A stretch of DNA of 64,000 bases from Maribacter caenipelagi (GCF_004364175.1 NZ_SNZW01000014.1:1-64000); one strand, 5' to 3'; counted from the stretch's first letter, positions 50,051 through 60,017 are shown. The notes: generated by a model not told the origin, from the sequence alone. Made by a program: numbers and translations.

Positions 50051-51151
50051 TCAATCATTTTTCGTAAAATATCCTTCGTTCGATACGGCGGCATTGCTAA
50101 CTTGAATACTCGCTGTTTTAAACCACACTTCGGCATAGTTACCATCTGCATATTGCATTTCAATATCGCCACCATGGGTTTCTGCGCCAGAGCACCAGTT
50201 CATATTTTCATCTGGAGATTTACCATTTGTTTGGTTGTAAGTACCTAACTTAAAGAAACAACCCTCTCCAGCATAGGCTTCTTTGCGTTCCACACCATCT
50301 TGACCAATTGGAAAAAATAATTTCTTTGTTTGCTCAGGAATATCTGCTTTTGTAGTGTATTCCGATTCCAATAAATTTTTGGTGAACGTTTTGGTTTCAT
50401 GACCGTCACTCATAAACTTCAAGCTCATGATGCCATCTTTTACAACAACCTCATAACTGAATTCTTCTCCTAAAGCTATACCATCTTCTGGCTCTGCAGG
50501 ATAGGAGTCTGCCGTTTTGCCCACTACCGAAAAATCATTGCCCCAAACGGCGGTAGAGTAGTCCCACCTTCCGGAATTATCATCTCCGGCGGTGTTGATT
50601 TCATAATGCCAGAACACAGAACCTTTGGTATGACCAGGGTATTTTTTATAGAATATTTTTAATGGCTCGTTTTCAAACGCATCTGCACTGTGAATTTGAC
50701 CCACTACTACAGCGTGTGTTGAAGCAACACGGGCATCTCCCGTAGAAGATACGTTCATTACTTTTAAGGTGGCAGTCAATTTATCATCTGCCGTTTTTGG
50801 ATACCATTTTTTAATCTGGGCCAGTTCCGTTCTTGTATTATTCGACGTGCCATGGGTATCGCCACCATTGGGAGCTTTGAAAACTACCCAATCATCTTTA
50901 CCATCATTTGTGGTATAGAAGAAATCTTTATTTTCAAAGTCATTGGCGATTCCCGCATTTGTACCATCGCCTAAAATTAATTTCCAATCATCAAAAAACG
51001 GAATTACGTCACTTGCGAAAACGGTTTCAGTTGACTTATTTTCATTCGTGCTTTCTTCTGTAGATTCAGCTGACTTTTTAGTAGTATTCTTGCAGCTAGT
51101 AAAACTGAAAGCTAGTAGTAATGATGCTAATGCTATGGTGTTATTTTTCAT
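50051..51151 (-). CDS. Polysaccharide lyase family 7 (alginate lyase) lipoprotein
   Basis: The 366-residue protein begins with an SpII signal (LAFSFTSCKNTT) and a Ser/Glu/Lys-rich linker (25-45), typical of surface-exposed Bacteroidota lipoproteins. The PL7 jelly-roll motifs are present: NNTRTELAQ (about residue 106), VVGQIHSAD (about 150, the QIH variant) and CFFKLGTYNQTNG (about 303). PL7 enzymes cleave alginate by beta-elimination. QIH is usually associated with guluronate-containing blocks. It is not in a visible SusC/SusD locus. Confidence 0.9.
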   Translation of the reverse strand: MKNNTIALASLLLAFSFTSCKNTTKKSAESTEESTNENKSTETVFASDVIPFFDDWKLILGDGTNAGIANDFENKDFFYTTNDGKDDWVVFKAPNGGDTHGTSNNTRTELAQIKKWYPKTADDKLTATLKVMNVSSTGDARVASTHAVVVGQIHSADAFENEPLKIFYKKYPGHTKGSVFWHYEINTAGDDNSGRWDYSTAVWGNDFSVVGKTADSYPAEPEDGIALGEEFSYEVVVKDGIMSLKFMSDGHETKTFTKNLLESEYTTKADIPEQTKKLFFPIGQDGVERKEAYAGEGCFFKLGTYNQTNGKSPDENMNWCSGAETHGGDIEMQYADGNYAEVWFKTASIQVSNAAVSNEGYFTKND

Positions 51152-51254
51152 TGTCTTATGTTAGGAAACCATAAGATAGGAATAGTTTAAGTGTTTTATG
51201 AATTTTGAAGGAACAATACTTTAACGGATTTTAAGGGTTTTGTTTTATATATAC

Positions 51255-52205
51255 TCACCGTTCCCATTCCATACCTACTTTACCTCTTGTCCGCATCTTC
51301 TCTATATGGACAATTGCCTCCGGAATTTCAGTATGCGAATATGTCTTTTCTATGTGTACTTTCATTTTACCTTCTCTTACTAGTGATGCCAAAATTTCTA
51401 AATCGTGGGTATTTGCTTCGGCCGTAAATTGGATCAATGGAAATTTACTAAATACCTTTTTCAATAAAACAGAAAGCATATGCGCCATAGTGGTATAACC
51501 TACCATGACTCCTCGTTTACCCATTCTTTTATAATCTGAATGCGATAGGTTTCCGTGGGTGTCAATAATGACATCATAGTTATCATTATGTTCATGAATA
51601 TTTTCTTCATCATAGGCAAGGGTATCATCTGCGCCGATTGATGTTATAAAATCTATATTTCTAGAGGAGCATACTCCGGTTACATGTGCTCCATATGCCT
51701 TTGCTATTTGAACTGCAAAATGACCCACACCACCTGATGCACCATTGATTAGAACAGATTCTCCCTCTTTGATTTTTCCATGTGTTATCAGCGCTTGGTA
51801 AGCTGTTAGACCAGCAATGGGAACACCTGCCATGGCAGAAAAACCGACATTCTCTGGCATTTTAGCACATGCATTTACCGGTACACATAGATATTCAGCA
51901 AAAGCACCACCGTCTAACATTTCACCAAATACATGGTCACCCATTTTATAATTCTCAACGCTATTGCCTACTTCTTCTACAATTCCAGCAAAATCAGCAC
52001 CCAATATGGGCTTTTTAGGTTTAAAGAGACCGAATGATAACCGCGCAAAAAAGGGTTTGCCACGAAGAATATGCCAATCTGCCGGATTTGCTGAATTTGC
52101 CATCACCTTAACTAAAATATGATGATCCTTTACTACCGGTTTTGCTACTTCTTCTAGCTGAAGTACTTCTGGTCCGCCATAAACTTTCTTGGTAATTGCT
52201 TTCAT
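51255..52205 (-). CDS. Zinc-free medium-chain NAD(P)H oxidoreductase
   Basis: The 316-residue protein is a quinone-oxidoreductase-like MDR: ANPADWHILRGKP, LGADFAGIVEEVG, MAGVPIAGLTAYQAL and the NADP loop VLINGASGGVGHFAVQIAKA. It lacks the zinc ligands of alcohol dehydrogenases. It reduces an unknown quinone, enone or aldehyde. It is 21 bases downstream of the 2-hydroxyacid dehydrogenase gene, so likely cotranscribed. Confidence 0.87.
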   Translation of the reverse strand: MKAITKKVYGGPEVLQLEEVAKPVVKDHHILVKVMANSANPADWHILRGKPFFARLSFGLFKPKKPILGADFAGIVEEVGNSVENYKMGDHVFGEMLDGGAFAEYLCVPVNACAKMPENVGFSAMAGVPIAGLTAYQALITHGKIKEGESVLINGASGGVGHFAVQIAKAYGAHVTGVCSSRNIDFITSIGADDTLAYDEENIHEHNDNYDVIIDTHGNLSHSDYKRMGKRGVMVGYTTMAHMLSVLLKKVFSKFPLIQFTAEANTHDLEILASLVREGKMKVHIEKTYSHTEIPEAIVHIEKMRTRGKVGMEWER

Positions 52206-52226
52206 GTCATCTGGAATTGATTTTAA

Positions 52227-53216
52227 TTAATTCACCTCATTCGCTATCTCGCTACCAGTCTCAAATGATTTTATATTTTCTAATGTAATTGTGGTTATTT
52301 GATCCATTGCCTCTTTGGTAAAGTAAGCTTGGTGGGAAGTGATCAATACATTCGGAAAACTCAACAATCGTAGTATTTGTTCGTCTTGAATAATATGTTC
52401 AGATAAATCTTCAAAGAATAAGTTCTCTTCTTGTTCATATACATCAATACCTAAGTAGCCTATTTTCTTCGTAATTAAACCTTCAATTGCATCTGCAGTA
52501 TTAATTAATGCACCACGGCTGGTATTAATAATCATAACACCTTCTTTCATAGTGGCTATGGAGGATTTGTTGACTATATGTTTCGTGTGTTTATTAAGCG
52601 GGCAATGAAGAGATATAATGTCTGATTGTTTAAATACTTCTTCTAATGAAACATATGTTACCCCCAAATCTAATAACTCTTGATTTTCGGCTATATCATA
52701 AGCTATAATATTGCACCCAAATCCTTTAATTATTTTACAGAACGTAGCTCCGATTTGTCCTGTACCAATAACTCCGACCGTTTTATTATGTAGATTGAAA
52801 CCTATTAAGTTTTTCAATGAAAAGTTACCTTCTCTAACTCGATTATAAGCTTTATGTGTTTTTCGATTGAGAGTTAAAATCAGTGCTAACGCATGCTCTG
52901 CTACTGCCTCTGGTGAATATGCGGGAACTCTAACAACTTTTATATTATGACTTTCAGCAGCCTCTAAATCTACATTGTTATATCCTGCGCAGCGTAAAGC
53001 TATTAATTTTACTCCGTTAGCTGCTAATACTTTAATCGTTTCTTTGTCGACAACATCATTCACAAAAACACAAACTACTTTACTATCACTAGTAAGTTTA
53101 GCAGTGTCTGAATTTAATGCAGTTTCATAAAATGAGAACGCATATTGGTGTTCATCGTTATACTTTTCAAAGTATTCTTGGTCATAAGATTTTGTACTAA
53201 AAACAGCTATTTTCAT
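52227..53216 (-). CDS. D-lactate dehydrogenase-like 2-hydroxyacid dehydrogenase
   Basis: The 329-residue protein matches the LdhA branch: LRCAGYNNVDLEAAESH, VVRVPAYSPEAVAEHALAL, the NAD loop VGVIGTGQIGATF, and catalytic Arg in INTSRGALINT, Glu in DVYEQEENLF and His in ITSHQAYFT. It converts pyruvate and D-lactate in the cytoplasm. The oxidoreductase gene follows 21 bases downstream. Confidence 0.9.
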   Translation of the reverse strand: MKIAVFSTKSYDQEYFEKYNDEHQYAFSFYETALNSDTAKLTSDSKVVCVFVNDVVDKETIKVLAANGVKLIALRCAGYNNVDLEAAESHNIKVVRVPAYSPEAVAEHALALILTLNRKTHKAYNRVREGNFSLKNLIGFNLHNKTVGVIGTGQIGATFCKIIKGFGCNIIAYDIAENQELLDLGVTYVSLEEVFKQSDIISLHCPLNKHTKHIVNKSSIATMKEGVMIINTSRGALINTADAIEGLITKKIGYLGIDVYEQEENLFFEDLSEHIIQDEQILRLLSFPNVLITSHQAYFTKEAMDQITTITLENIKSFETGSEIANEVN

Positions 53217-53297
53217 AAAAATTCTATTGGTATGTTATTGCGGAATAAAATTACTTATTGGAACTTGAAATTTTATGACAATTATCAGGTTTGCAAT

Positions 53298-54026
53298 TTA
53301 AGTTTGTGGATCTTTTCTAAATAATTCGATTAAATCAAACACTAGTACACAGAAAACAACCCAGATTAATCCGGCAATAAATCCGCCAGCGATATCAGAA
53401 GGAAAATGGACTCCCAAATAGATTCTACTAATGCCGATACTTAAAATTAGTGTTATCAAAACCAAAATCAATACATATTTCATCACTTTATTAATATTGA
53501 ATTTGGTAACTAGAAATATTAGAAATCCGTAGAAAGCCATCGCACTCATGGCATGTCCACTTGGGTAACTCAACGTTTCTACCGAAACCAAATGCTCAAT
53601 ACCTGGTCGAGCACGGTCAATAAAACGTTTTAGCATCATATTAGAAATGGTCGCTAGCGCTAAAACCAAGGTTGCTTGTACAACATATTTCCAACGTTTA
53701 AATACCAAAAGAGATACTAAAAGAAAAACTGCAAGTACTATTAAATACCCATACACATCGCCAATATTGGTCATGAATTTAAAATACGAGGTTAAACCAG
53801 GATTACGATAAGAAATTACATAATCTGTAATTGCAGTATCATAGGTTGTAAGCATCTCTGTCTTTAGTGTTTCTGTCAATTCTACAAATAGATTAATACC
53901 ACCAACAACAATTACTAAAGCTACAATGACCGTAATTACATAGGGTAGCGTTGTATTGTATTGGTTTAATTTATTCGCTAAAAATTCACGAAGCGATTTT
54001 ATAAATGTAAAAAGGGATTGTTTCAT
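53298..54026 (-). CDS. PAP2-family lipid phosphatase
   Basis: The 242-residue protein has six predicted membrane helices and the three PAP2 motifs: KRFIDRARP, PSGHAMS and SRIYLGVHFPSD. Between the first two helices lies a longer extracytoplasmic loop. It dephosphorylates a phospholipid or undecaprenyl-pyrophosphate-type substrate on the outer face of the inner membrane. The gene is divergent from menB. Confidence 0.9.
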   Translation of the reverse strand: MKQSLFTFIKSLREFLANKLNQYNTTLPYVITVIVALVIVVGGINLFVELTETLKTEMLTTYDTAITDYVISYRNPGLTSYFKFMTNIGDVYGYLIVLAVFLLVSLLVFKRWKYVVQATLVLALATISNMMLKRFIDRARPGIEHLVSVETLSYPSGHAMSAMAFYGFLIFLVTKFNINKVMKYVLILVLITLILSIGISRIYLGVHFPSDIAGGFIAGLIWVVFCVLVFDLIELFRKDPQT

Positions 54027-54210
54027 GAAACGTACTATTTATTTTTGTGTAAACTTAGTAGATAACGGGTACTTCTACTGTTTCAAATAAATTGATAACT
54101 GACTCGATTGAGTTAATACTTAAAATTTAAGTCAGGTAACCTAGTTCTCAAATTTGCACAGGTATACCTTGAACCCTTATCTTTATGCGATAATAGAATT
54201 GTTAGAAAAT

Positions 54211-55053
54211 ATGAAATCACCCAACTGGAAAACGGCTATAGAATTTGATGATATTACCTATAAAAAATGTGACGGCGTAGCGCGAATTGCGTTTAACCGA
54301 CCTAATGTACGAAATGCTTTTAGACCACATACGACAAGCGAGCTAATTAAAGCATTTTATGATGCTCAAGAAGATACTTCTATCGGAGTAGTTTTGCTTT
54401 CTGCGGAAGGACCTTCTACTAAAGACGGAATATGGTCTTTTTGTTCTGGTGGTGATCAAAAGGCTAGGGGAGAAAAGGGGTACGTTGGTCAAGATGGTCA
54501 GCATCGTCTAAATATTTTAGAAGTTCAAAGGATGATTCGCTTTATGCCAAAAGTGGTTATATGCGTTGTACCGGGATGGGCCGTAGGTGGCGGACATAGT
54601 CTGCACGTGGTTTGCGATATGACTTTAGCTAGTAAAGAACACGCCATTTTTAAACAAACCGATGCCGATGTCACCAGTTTTGATGGCGGATACGGTTCTG
54701 CATATTTAGCGAAAATGGTTGGACAGAAGAAAGCTCGTGAAATATTCTTTTTAGGGAGAAATTACTCTGCACAAGATGCTTTTGATATGGGTATGGTAAA
54801 TGCTGTAATTCCGCATGACGAGTTAGAAGATACTGCTTTTCAATGGGCACAAGAAGTTTTAGAAAAATCTCCAACTTCTATAAAAATGCTAAAATTCTCT
54901 ATGAACCTAACCGATGATGGTATGGTCGGACAACAGGTATTCGCAGGTGAAGCCACAAGATTAGCCTACATGACCGAAGAAGCAAAAGAAGGTAGAAATG
55001 CATTTCTAGAAAAGCGTAAACCAAACTTCGGTAAAGATAATTGGTTACCTTAG
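54211..55053 (+). CDS. menB: 1,4-dihydroxy-2-naphthoyl-CoA synthase
   Basis: From ATG at 54211 the protein has 280 residues. It is a crotonase with the MenB signatures RIAFNRPNVRNAFRPHT, WSFCSGGDQKARG, VPGWAVGGGHSLHVVCD and SFDGGYGSAYLA. The C-terminal end EKRKPNFGKDNWLP is also MenB-like. It closes the second ring of menaquinone. An in-frame TTG 57 bases upstream is unlikely to be used. A perfect 40-bp palindromic terminator follows; no other men genes are in the window. Confidence 0.94.
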   Translation: MKSPNWKTAIEFDDITYKKCDGVARIAFNRPNVRNAFRPHTTSELIKAFYDAQEDTSIGVVLLSAEGPSTKDGIWSFCSGGDQKARGEKGYVGQDGQHRLNILEVQRMIRFMPKVVICVVPGWAVGGGHSLHVVCDMTLASKEHAIFKQTDADVTSFDGGYGSAYLAKMVGQKKAREIFFLGRNYSAQDAFDMGMVNAVIPHDELEDTAFQWAQEVLEKSPTSIKMLKFSMNLTDDGMVGQQVFAGEATRLAYMTEEAKEGRNAFLEKRKPNFGKDNWLP

Positions 55054-55086
55054 AATAGCTGTTGGCTGTTGGCTGTTGGCTGTATT

Positions 55087-55126
55087 AAAAAAGTTCATTC
55101 TTTCATATGAAAGAATGAACTTTTTT
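55087..55126 (+). terminator. Perfect palindromic terminator after menB
   Basis: A 40-bp perfect inverted repeat, AAAAAAGTTCATTCTTTCAT and its complement, ends in a T run. It follows a GTTGGCTGTTGGCTGTTGGC run at 55062-55081. Confidence 0.8.
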
Positions 55127-55495
55127 AGGTTAAAGGCTAAAATAAAAGTATGTCTGTTCGAGCGCAGTCGAGAACTGAATCTGGTTTTTAGAACGAGAAG
55201 CGTTTCGGAATCAATTAAGCAGTACTTAATACTTTCTCACCTGAAAACTCCTACGGCCAAATGAATACTGAAAACTGAATTAGCTGTAACTAAAAAGAGT
55301 CCGATCAGTGAAGATCAGACTCTTTTACGAGAACACTATATGAAAATGAAAATTTTTTAATTCGTTTTTAATAACACTATAAATGTATATATCATTTAGA
55401 GTTCTTTGAAATTATTGTTGCCACACAAGAGAGTTTTGTTGTGAACTGCTGTATAAATGTGGTATTGTATTTACAAGGTTAAAATTTTATGCCTT
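55127..55495. repeat. Gene-free region with repeat remnants and a terminator
   Basis: Contains TGTTCGAGCGCAGTCGAGAA (55153-55172), a dispersed-repeat type, and a short TACTGAAAACTGAA remnant (55265-55278). A hairpin AAAAAGAGTCCGATC / GATCAGACTCTTTT follows at 55292-55326. The rest up to the hydrolase stop shows nothing recognisable. Confidence 0.6.
55292..55326. terminator. Intrinsic terminator
   Basis: Near-perfect stem AAAAAGAGTCCGATC / GATCAGACTCTTTT with a 6-base loop and T run. It could serve a transcript from either side. Confidence 0.65.
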
Positions 55496-56830
55496 TTATC
55501 GAATAGACGCTATTATTTCTTTGAGTAGCGTGTTGAATTGCTCATCTGTCTGTTCTTCCAGTCCCGTTCTCACCACTACTAAATCTTTAGATGGTATAAT
55601 AAAGATGCGCTGTCCTTGAAATCCGTTAACGGAATAAAGGTCTGTAGGAATGTCTTCGTACTTTCCTTCGGCATTTAACCAAAAATGCGCACCGTAAGAT
55701 CCGTTAGAGTTAATGGTTGGTTTGGCAACATAATTAGACCAAGTTTCTGAAAAGATGCGTTTACCGTTCCAATCTCCCTTATTCAAGTATAACAATCCGA
55801 ATTTAGCCCAATCTCGAGTGGTTGCCCATCCATAAGATGATAGAATATAATTACCAGATAAATCGGTTTCTAATAGCATCGAATTCATTCCAATCTTATC
55901 GATTAATTCTTTATAGGGAAAATCTAAATATTCTTGATGTGTAGCGAACTGATCTCTTAGAATACCAGAAAGTAAGTTAGTGGTGCCAGAAGAATAATTC
56001 CACACTTCTGTTGGCTGGGCAATGACATTTTTATTAAGTTGTGTCAAAGTCATGTCAGAATCTAAGAATAACATACGGGTAACATCAGATATTTTAAAAT
56101 AATTCTCGTCCCATTCCAATCCACTTTGCATACGTAATAGGTGATTAAGAGTTATACCATTTTTCGGCTTCTTCATACGTATTTCCTGAGAAAAAGGTTT
56201 GTAGTCCATTTTTATAGCACCTTTATACTCTAAAATACCATAAAGAGTAGACAAGATACTTTTGGTCATTGACCACCCAAGAATTTTTGTATCCTTAGAA
56301 AATCCGCGAATGTAACGTTCCCCTATAATTTGATTTTTATGAACTACTAAAAGAGATCTTGTTTTTTGTTCTGGATCTTTAAAAGCATTTTCGAATGCCA
56401 CTTCTAGTTTATCATAGGCTACATTTTCTAATACCGTATCGACAACTCCGTTATTTCCATAAGGGAACGGAAGTGAATCTTGCACTTTAAATCTATTGGG
56501 GACAATGTCAAAATTATGTTTAGAAAATTCTTTGTTGATTAGTACAGTGCCAAGTCCTTCTTTAAACACCGCTGTTCTTGGCATTAGTCCATATACCGTG
56601 GCAGTGGCAGATTTATTTTCTTCTAACACCTCAGAATCCGCTAATTTAATCAACGGCATATTATTATCGTTTAGAGTAATATCATCAGCATCTCTATCCG
56701 CAATAAAAACACTAGAGGCCATGTTTTTAGAAGCATAGCCAGAAATTAGATTTAGTTTTGGGTAGTTAAAATATGCCGCGGTAATGATACCTACTAAGAC
56801 AATGCCTAAAAGCAGTTTTCTTTTCTTCAT
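55496..56830 (-). CDS. Serine hydrolase of the beta-lactamase/class C fold
   Basis: The 444-residue protein has an N-terminal membrane anchor or uncleaved signal (residues 6-24) and a beta-lactamase-fold domain. The nucleophile is in GWSMTKSILSTLYG (S-x-x-K) and the Tyr motif is YSSGTTNLLSG. Family members are esterases, D-aminopeptidases or penicillin-binding-like proteins; resistance is not implied. It is probably periplasmic. The DUF2452 gene lies 73 bases upstream on the same strand. Confidence 0.85.
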   Translation of the reverse strand: MKKRKLLLGIVLVGIITAAYFNYPKLNLISGYASKNMASSVFIADRDADDITLNDNNMPLIKLADSEVLEENKSATATVYGLMPRTAVFKEGLGTVLINKEFSKHNFDIVPNRFKVQDSLPFPYGNNGVVDTVLENVAYDKLEVAFENAFKDPEQKTRSLLVVHKNQIIGERYIRGFSKDTKILGWSMTKSILSTLYGILEYKGAIKMDYKPFSQEIRMKKPKNGITLNHLLRMQSGLEWDENYFKISDVTRMLFLDSDMTLTQLNKNVIAQPTEVWNYSSGTTNLLSGILRDQFATHQEYLDFPYKELIDKIGMNSMLLETDLSGNYILSSYGWATTRDWAKFGLLYLNKGDWNGKRIFSETWSNYVAKPTINSNGSYGAHFWLNAEGKYEDIPTDLYSVNGFQGQRIFIIPSKDLVVVRTGLEEQTDEQFNTLLKEIIASIR

Positions 56831-56903
56831 TCTTATTATGTTCTTGATAAAATTAAAATGTGATGAGATCTTAAGTTAGTATAGACTTCTTGTTTCGCTA
56901 GAA

Positions 56904-57308
56904 TTACTCCAATTTCTGCCACGTTTTATCTGATGTAAGCTTAAAACTACCAACATGGTTAAAGTTACATTCTTGAGGTAAAATCAATGATAGAAATGTG
57001 CTTTCATCTTTTGCCTTATATAAATGGTATTCCTTACCAACAATGGGCTCAAAACTGAATTTAGCACTATACACAAGATTGTTGTATTCAAAATTATCCA
57101 TCAGTTTCTTGTACGAAGCTTGTAGTGCTTCATATTCTGCCTTAAACTGATTATTTGCACTTACAATATGCGTATTCTTCCAGGAAGTTACATCTGGCGG
57201 AGTAATTTTTGGTGCGGATACTCCGGTTGCAAAAGGGGATAGTTTTCCATGATACTCTTGGGTATCTTCATTGAAAACTACATTATCTGGTTTTTTATCT
57301 TTTTTCAT
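56904..57308 (-). CDS. DUF2452 family protein
   Basis: The 134-residue soluble protein has KPDNVVFNEDTQEYHGKLSP and FATGVSAPKITPPDV at the start, then a helical middle and a C-terminal HLYKAKDES with FLSLILPQEC, as in DUF2452. The role is unknown. A TAAATTTG element just upstream resembles a minus-10 site, though the spacing to the nearest TTG is long (25 bases). Confidence 0.82.
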   Translation of the reverse strand: MKKDKKPDNVVFNEDTQEYHGKLSPFATGVSAPKITPPDVTSWKNTHIVSANNQFKAEYEALQASYKKLMDNFEYNNLVYSAKFSFEPIVGKEYHLYKAKDESTFLSLILPQECNFNHVGSFKLTSDKTWQKLE

Positions 57309-57415
57309 AGCCCTACAAATTTAAAGAAAAGCCCGCATTTATCACTTGCAAGATTTTAACGGTATGGGTATCTTCCATTCTTCAAATCTGAATTCAATAA
57401 AACGAACTAATTCTA

Positions 57416-58927
57416 ATGGCTATTAAATCTGCCTTTTATCTCATTTTGTTATGCCTAATTGTATCGTGTAATACAGAAAAGCGTTCGAAAGAAATTGTTC
57501 TTTACGAAACCTATTGTGCCAGCTGCCATTTGGCTCCGAATATTAATGATTTACCAAAAGATATATGGAGAGATAATGTACTGCCAGATATGGGCGCTCG
57601 ATTGGGAATTATTACACCAGAAAATCACCCTTATTACAAGTATTCTTTTAATGAACAAATTGCAATAATTAAAACCGGAATTTACCCAAGTAGACCCATC
57701 ATAAATGAGGAAGATTGGGAGCAATTGGTCGGTTATATTATTAGTATGGCACCAGATAGCGTAGTCAACAATCCTATTAAAATTGAAAATTCTGAGCTAT
57801 CTCAATTTAATACCAAACCTGTTACACTAGACAGTATTAAAGGCAACTTATATACTTTTATAAAGATAGACACGCTACATCAACAAATACTTATCGGTAA
57901 TAGGAGAGGGGTATTGAGCTCTTATGACCTTAAAACACATACAAGTAGCGATATCGGGAATTTTGATTTAGCCATAACAGATGCTCGAATTATTGGTGAC
58001 AGTATTTTTGTAACTAATATGGGTATTATGGACCCCAATGAAATACCTAGAGGAAAAGTTGTTCTTAAAAACGGAAGTGCAACTGCTGTTTTACAAGACT
58101 CTTTGCATAGACCTGTACATACCTTGTACATTGATTTAAATAATAATGGAAACGAAGAAATTATTATAAGCGAATTCGGTAACCTAAAAGGTAAACTTAC
58201 GCTACTTGAAAAAGATGAATACGGTTTCTATAAAAACAAAACATTACTGAATGTACCTGGCACTATAAGAGTAATCGCTAAAGATATGAATGCCGACGGA
58301 AAGCAAGATCTAGTGGTTATGGCAGCTCAAGGCGATGAAGCTATTTACATAGTATACCAAAAAGAAAATTTGACTTTTGATGTTGAAAAAGTAATTCGTT
58401 TTAGTCCCGTTTTTGGGTCTAGTTGGTTTGAGTTGGTAGACTACAATGGTGATGGTTTCGATGATATCATTACCGTTAACGGTGATAACGCAGACAAATC
58501 TATGATTCACAAACCTTACCACGGCATGCGTATTCATTTAAATGATGGAAATAATCAGTTTACCGAAACATTTTTCTTCCCATTAAACGGTGCCACCAGA
58601 GTTATTGCCAATGATTTTGATAAGGATGGCGATTTAGATTTTGCATTGTTATCGACGTTTCCTGATTATGAAAAGCACCCTGATTATAATGTTGTCTATT
58701 TAAAAAATGAGGATAGTGCCAATTATACATTTATTTCAGAACATTTTGCAGATATAAATATGGGTAGATGGTTTCTTATGGACGCTGCCGATATTGACAA
58801 TGATGGTGATGATGATTTGGTGCTAAGTGCATTAAATTACTCTTTTACTCCTGTTCCTAAACATTTTAAAAAAGTCTGGAAGGAAAGTTATACCGACCTT
58901 TTAATTTTAGAAAATAAACTACATTAG
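57416..58927 (+). CDS. Cytochrome c / FG-GAP repeat lipoprotein
   Basis: The 503-residue protein has an SpII signal (LLCLIVSCNTEKR) and a single heme-binding motif YCASCHLAP near residue 37, with a cytochrome-c-like domain to about 120. A beta-propeller follows, with Ca-binding VCBS/FG-GAP repeats DMNADGKQDLVV, DYNGDGFDDII, DFDKDGDLDFALL and DIDNDGDDDLVLS. This fusion suggests an electron-transfer or sensing role at the cell surface. First of four genes on the plus strand, 5 bases before the next. Confidence 0.83.
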   Translation: MAIKSAFYLILLCLIVSCNTEKRSKEIVLYETYCASCHLAPNINDLPKDIWRDNVLPDMGARLGIITPENHPYYKYSFNEQIAIIKTGIYPSRPIINEEDWEQLVGYIISMAPDSVVNNPIKIENSELSQFNTKPVTLDSIKGNLYTFIKIDTLHQQILIGNRRGVLSSYDLKTHTSSDIGNFDLAITDARIIGDSIFVTNMGIMDPNEIPRGKVVLKNGSATAVLQDSLHRPVHTLYIDLNNNGNEEIIISEFGNLKGKLTLLEKDEYGFYKNKTLLNVPGTIRVIAKDMNADGKQDLVVMAAQGDEAIYIVYQKENLTFDVEKVIRFSPVFGSSWFELVDYNGDGFDDIITVNGDNADKSMIHKPYHGMRIHLNDGNNQFTETFFFPLNGATRVIANDFDKDGDLDFALLSTFPDYEKHPDYNVVYLKNEDSANYTFISEHFADINMGRWFLMDAADIDNDGDDDLVLSALNYSFTPVPKHFKKVWKESYTDLLILENKLH

Positions 58928-58932
58928 TAGGT

Positions 58933-59355
58933 ATGAAGCAAAAATTGTTCATGGTGTTTTTTCTGCTTACAGCATTTAGTTGTACAGATAAACCTTTGAA
59001 CGATAAGTATAATTGGGTACCCATGACGGTTACTGCAACTGCCTATAATTCTTTACCGTACCAAACTTCATACGAGCACCCCGCAATTACTGCATGGGGA
59101 GATTCTATAAAGCCAGGTCAGAAATGGATAGCAGTGTCTAGAGACCTGTTGAAAAAGGGATTACATTACAATACCATGGTTAAAATAGACACGTTTGAGG
59201 GTGTTTATTTGGTGAAAGATAAAATGCATTCGCGATGGAGAAATCGTATTGATATCTACATGGGCGAAAATGTTAATAAGGCAAAAAAATGGGGCAGGCG
59301 AAAAATTAACATATTGTACGCCGTTGAAAAAGATAGTTTAGAAATTATTGAATGA
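58933..59355 (+). CDS. 3D-domain (RlpA/MltA-like barrel) lipoprotein
   Basis: The 140-residue protein has an SpII signal (LLTAFSCTDKP) and a double-psi beta-barrel 3D domain: TVTATAYNSLP, AITAWGDSIKPG and YLVKDKMHSRWRNRIDIYMG. The last holds the Asp residues that name the family. Such domains occur in lytic transglycosylases and resuscitation factors. It overlaps the following amidase gene by 4 bases, which fits a cell-wall role. Confidence 0.82.
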   Translation: MKQKLFMVFFLLTAFSCTDKPLNDKYNWVPMTVTATAYNSLPYQTSYEHPAITAWGDSIKPGQKWIAVSRDLLKKGLHYNTMVKIDTFEGVYLVKDKMHSRWRNRIDIYMGENVNKAKKWGRRKINILYAVEKDSLEIIE

Positions 59356-60017
59356 TGAAAAAACGTGTAGTATATTTTGTTTTGTGTTTGGTAATAGTAT
59401 CATGTTCTTCTACAAAAACAATTGTTGAACACCCTATCACCTTTAATGAAGAGCGCAAAATATTGACGTTGGAGTACCTTCAAAACAGATACGGACTAGA
59501 GCAAGATTCTCCAAAAATTGAACCTAAAATGATTGTTTTACATTGGACGGTCATACCAACTTTCGAAAAATCATTTGAAGCTTTTGACCCTGTTACATTA
59601 CCCAATTGGCGACCAGATATTAAAAATGTAAGTGGCTTAAATGTGTCTTCTCAATTTATGGTCGATAGAGATGGTACTATTTATCAATTGTTACCAGAAA
59701 CGACTATGGCGCGCCATGTTATAGGGCTAAACCATTGTGCAATTGGAGTGGAAAATGTTGGAGGGACCGAAGAATTACCTTTGACCAAAGCACAATTAAA
59801 GTCTAATATTTGGTTGGTGAAGTATTTGAAAGATAAGTATGATATCGACTATTTAATCGGTCATTACGAATATACCCTTTTTGAGAATCACCCTTTATGG
59901 TTAGAAACAGATGAAGGCTATAGAACCGTAAAAACAGATCCTGGACCTCAATTTATGGCTAACGTAAGAATGGCAGTGAAGAATTTAGATTTTAAAGAAC
60001 TACCCGTTAAACAATAG
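59352..60017 (+). CDS. N-acetylmuramoyl-L-alanine amidase (Amidase_2) lipoprotein
   Basis: The 221-residue protein has an SpII signal (VLCLVIVSCSSTK) and an Amidase_2 domain. Zinc ligands appear as the His in MIVLHWTVIP, the His in RHVIGLNHCAIGVENVGG and a late acidic/His region with DPGPQF. It cleaves the bond between muramic acid and the stem peptide. It is translationally coupled to the 3D-domain gene, and the M14 gene follows after 24 bases. Confidence 0.87.
   Translation: MMKKRVVYFVLCLVIVSCSSTKTIVEHPITFNEERKILTLEYLQNRYGLEQDSPKIEPKMIVLHWTVIPTFEKSFEAFDPVTLPNWRPDIKNVSGLNVSSQFMVDRDGTIYQLLPETTMARHVIGLNHCAIGVENVGGTEELPLTKAQLKSNIWLVKYLKDKYDIDYLIGHYEYTLFENHPLWLETDEGYRTVKTDPGPQFMANVRMAVKNLDFKELPVKQ

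Noticed and set aside
55076-55264. Plus-strand 62-codon frame after menB
   Set aside because: It spans a terminator palindrome and dispersed repeats, with no coding character.
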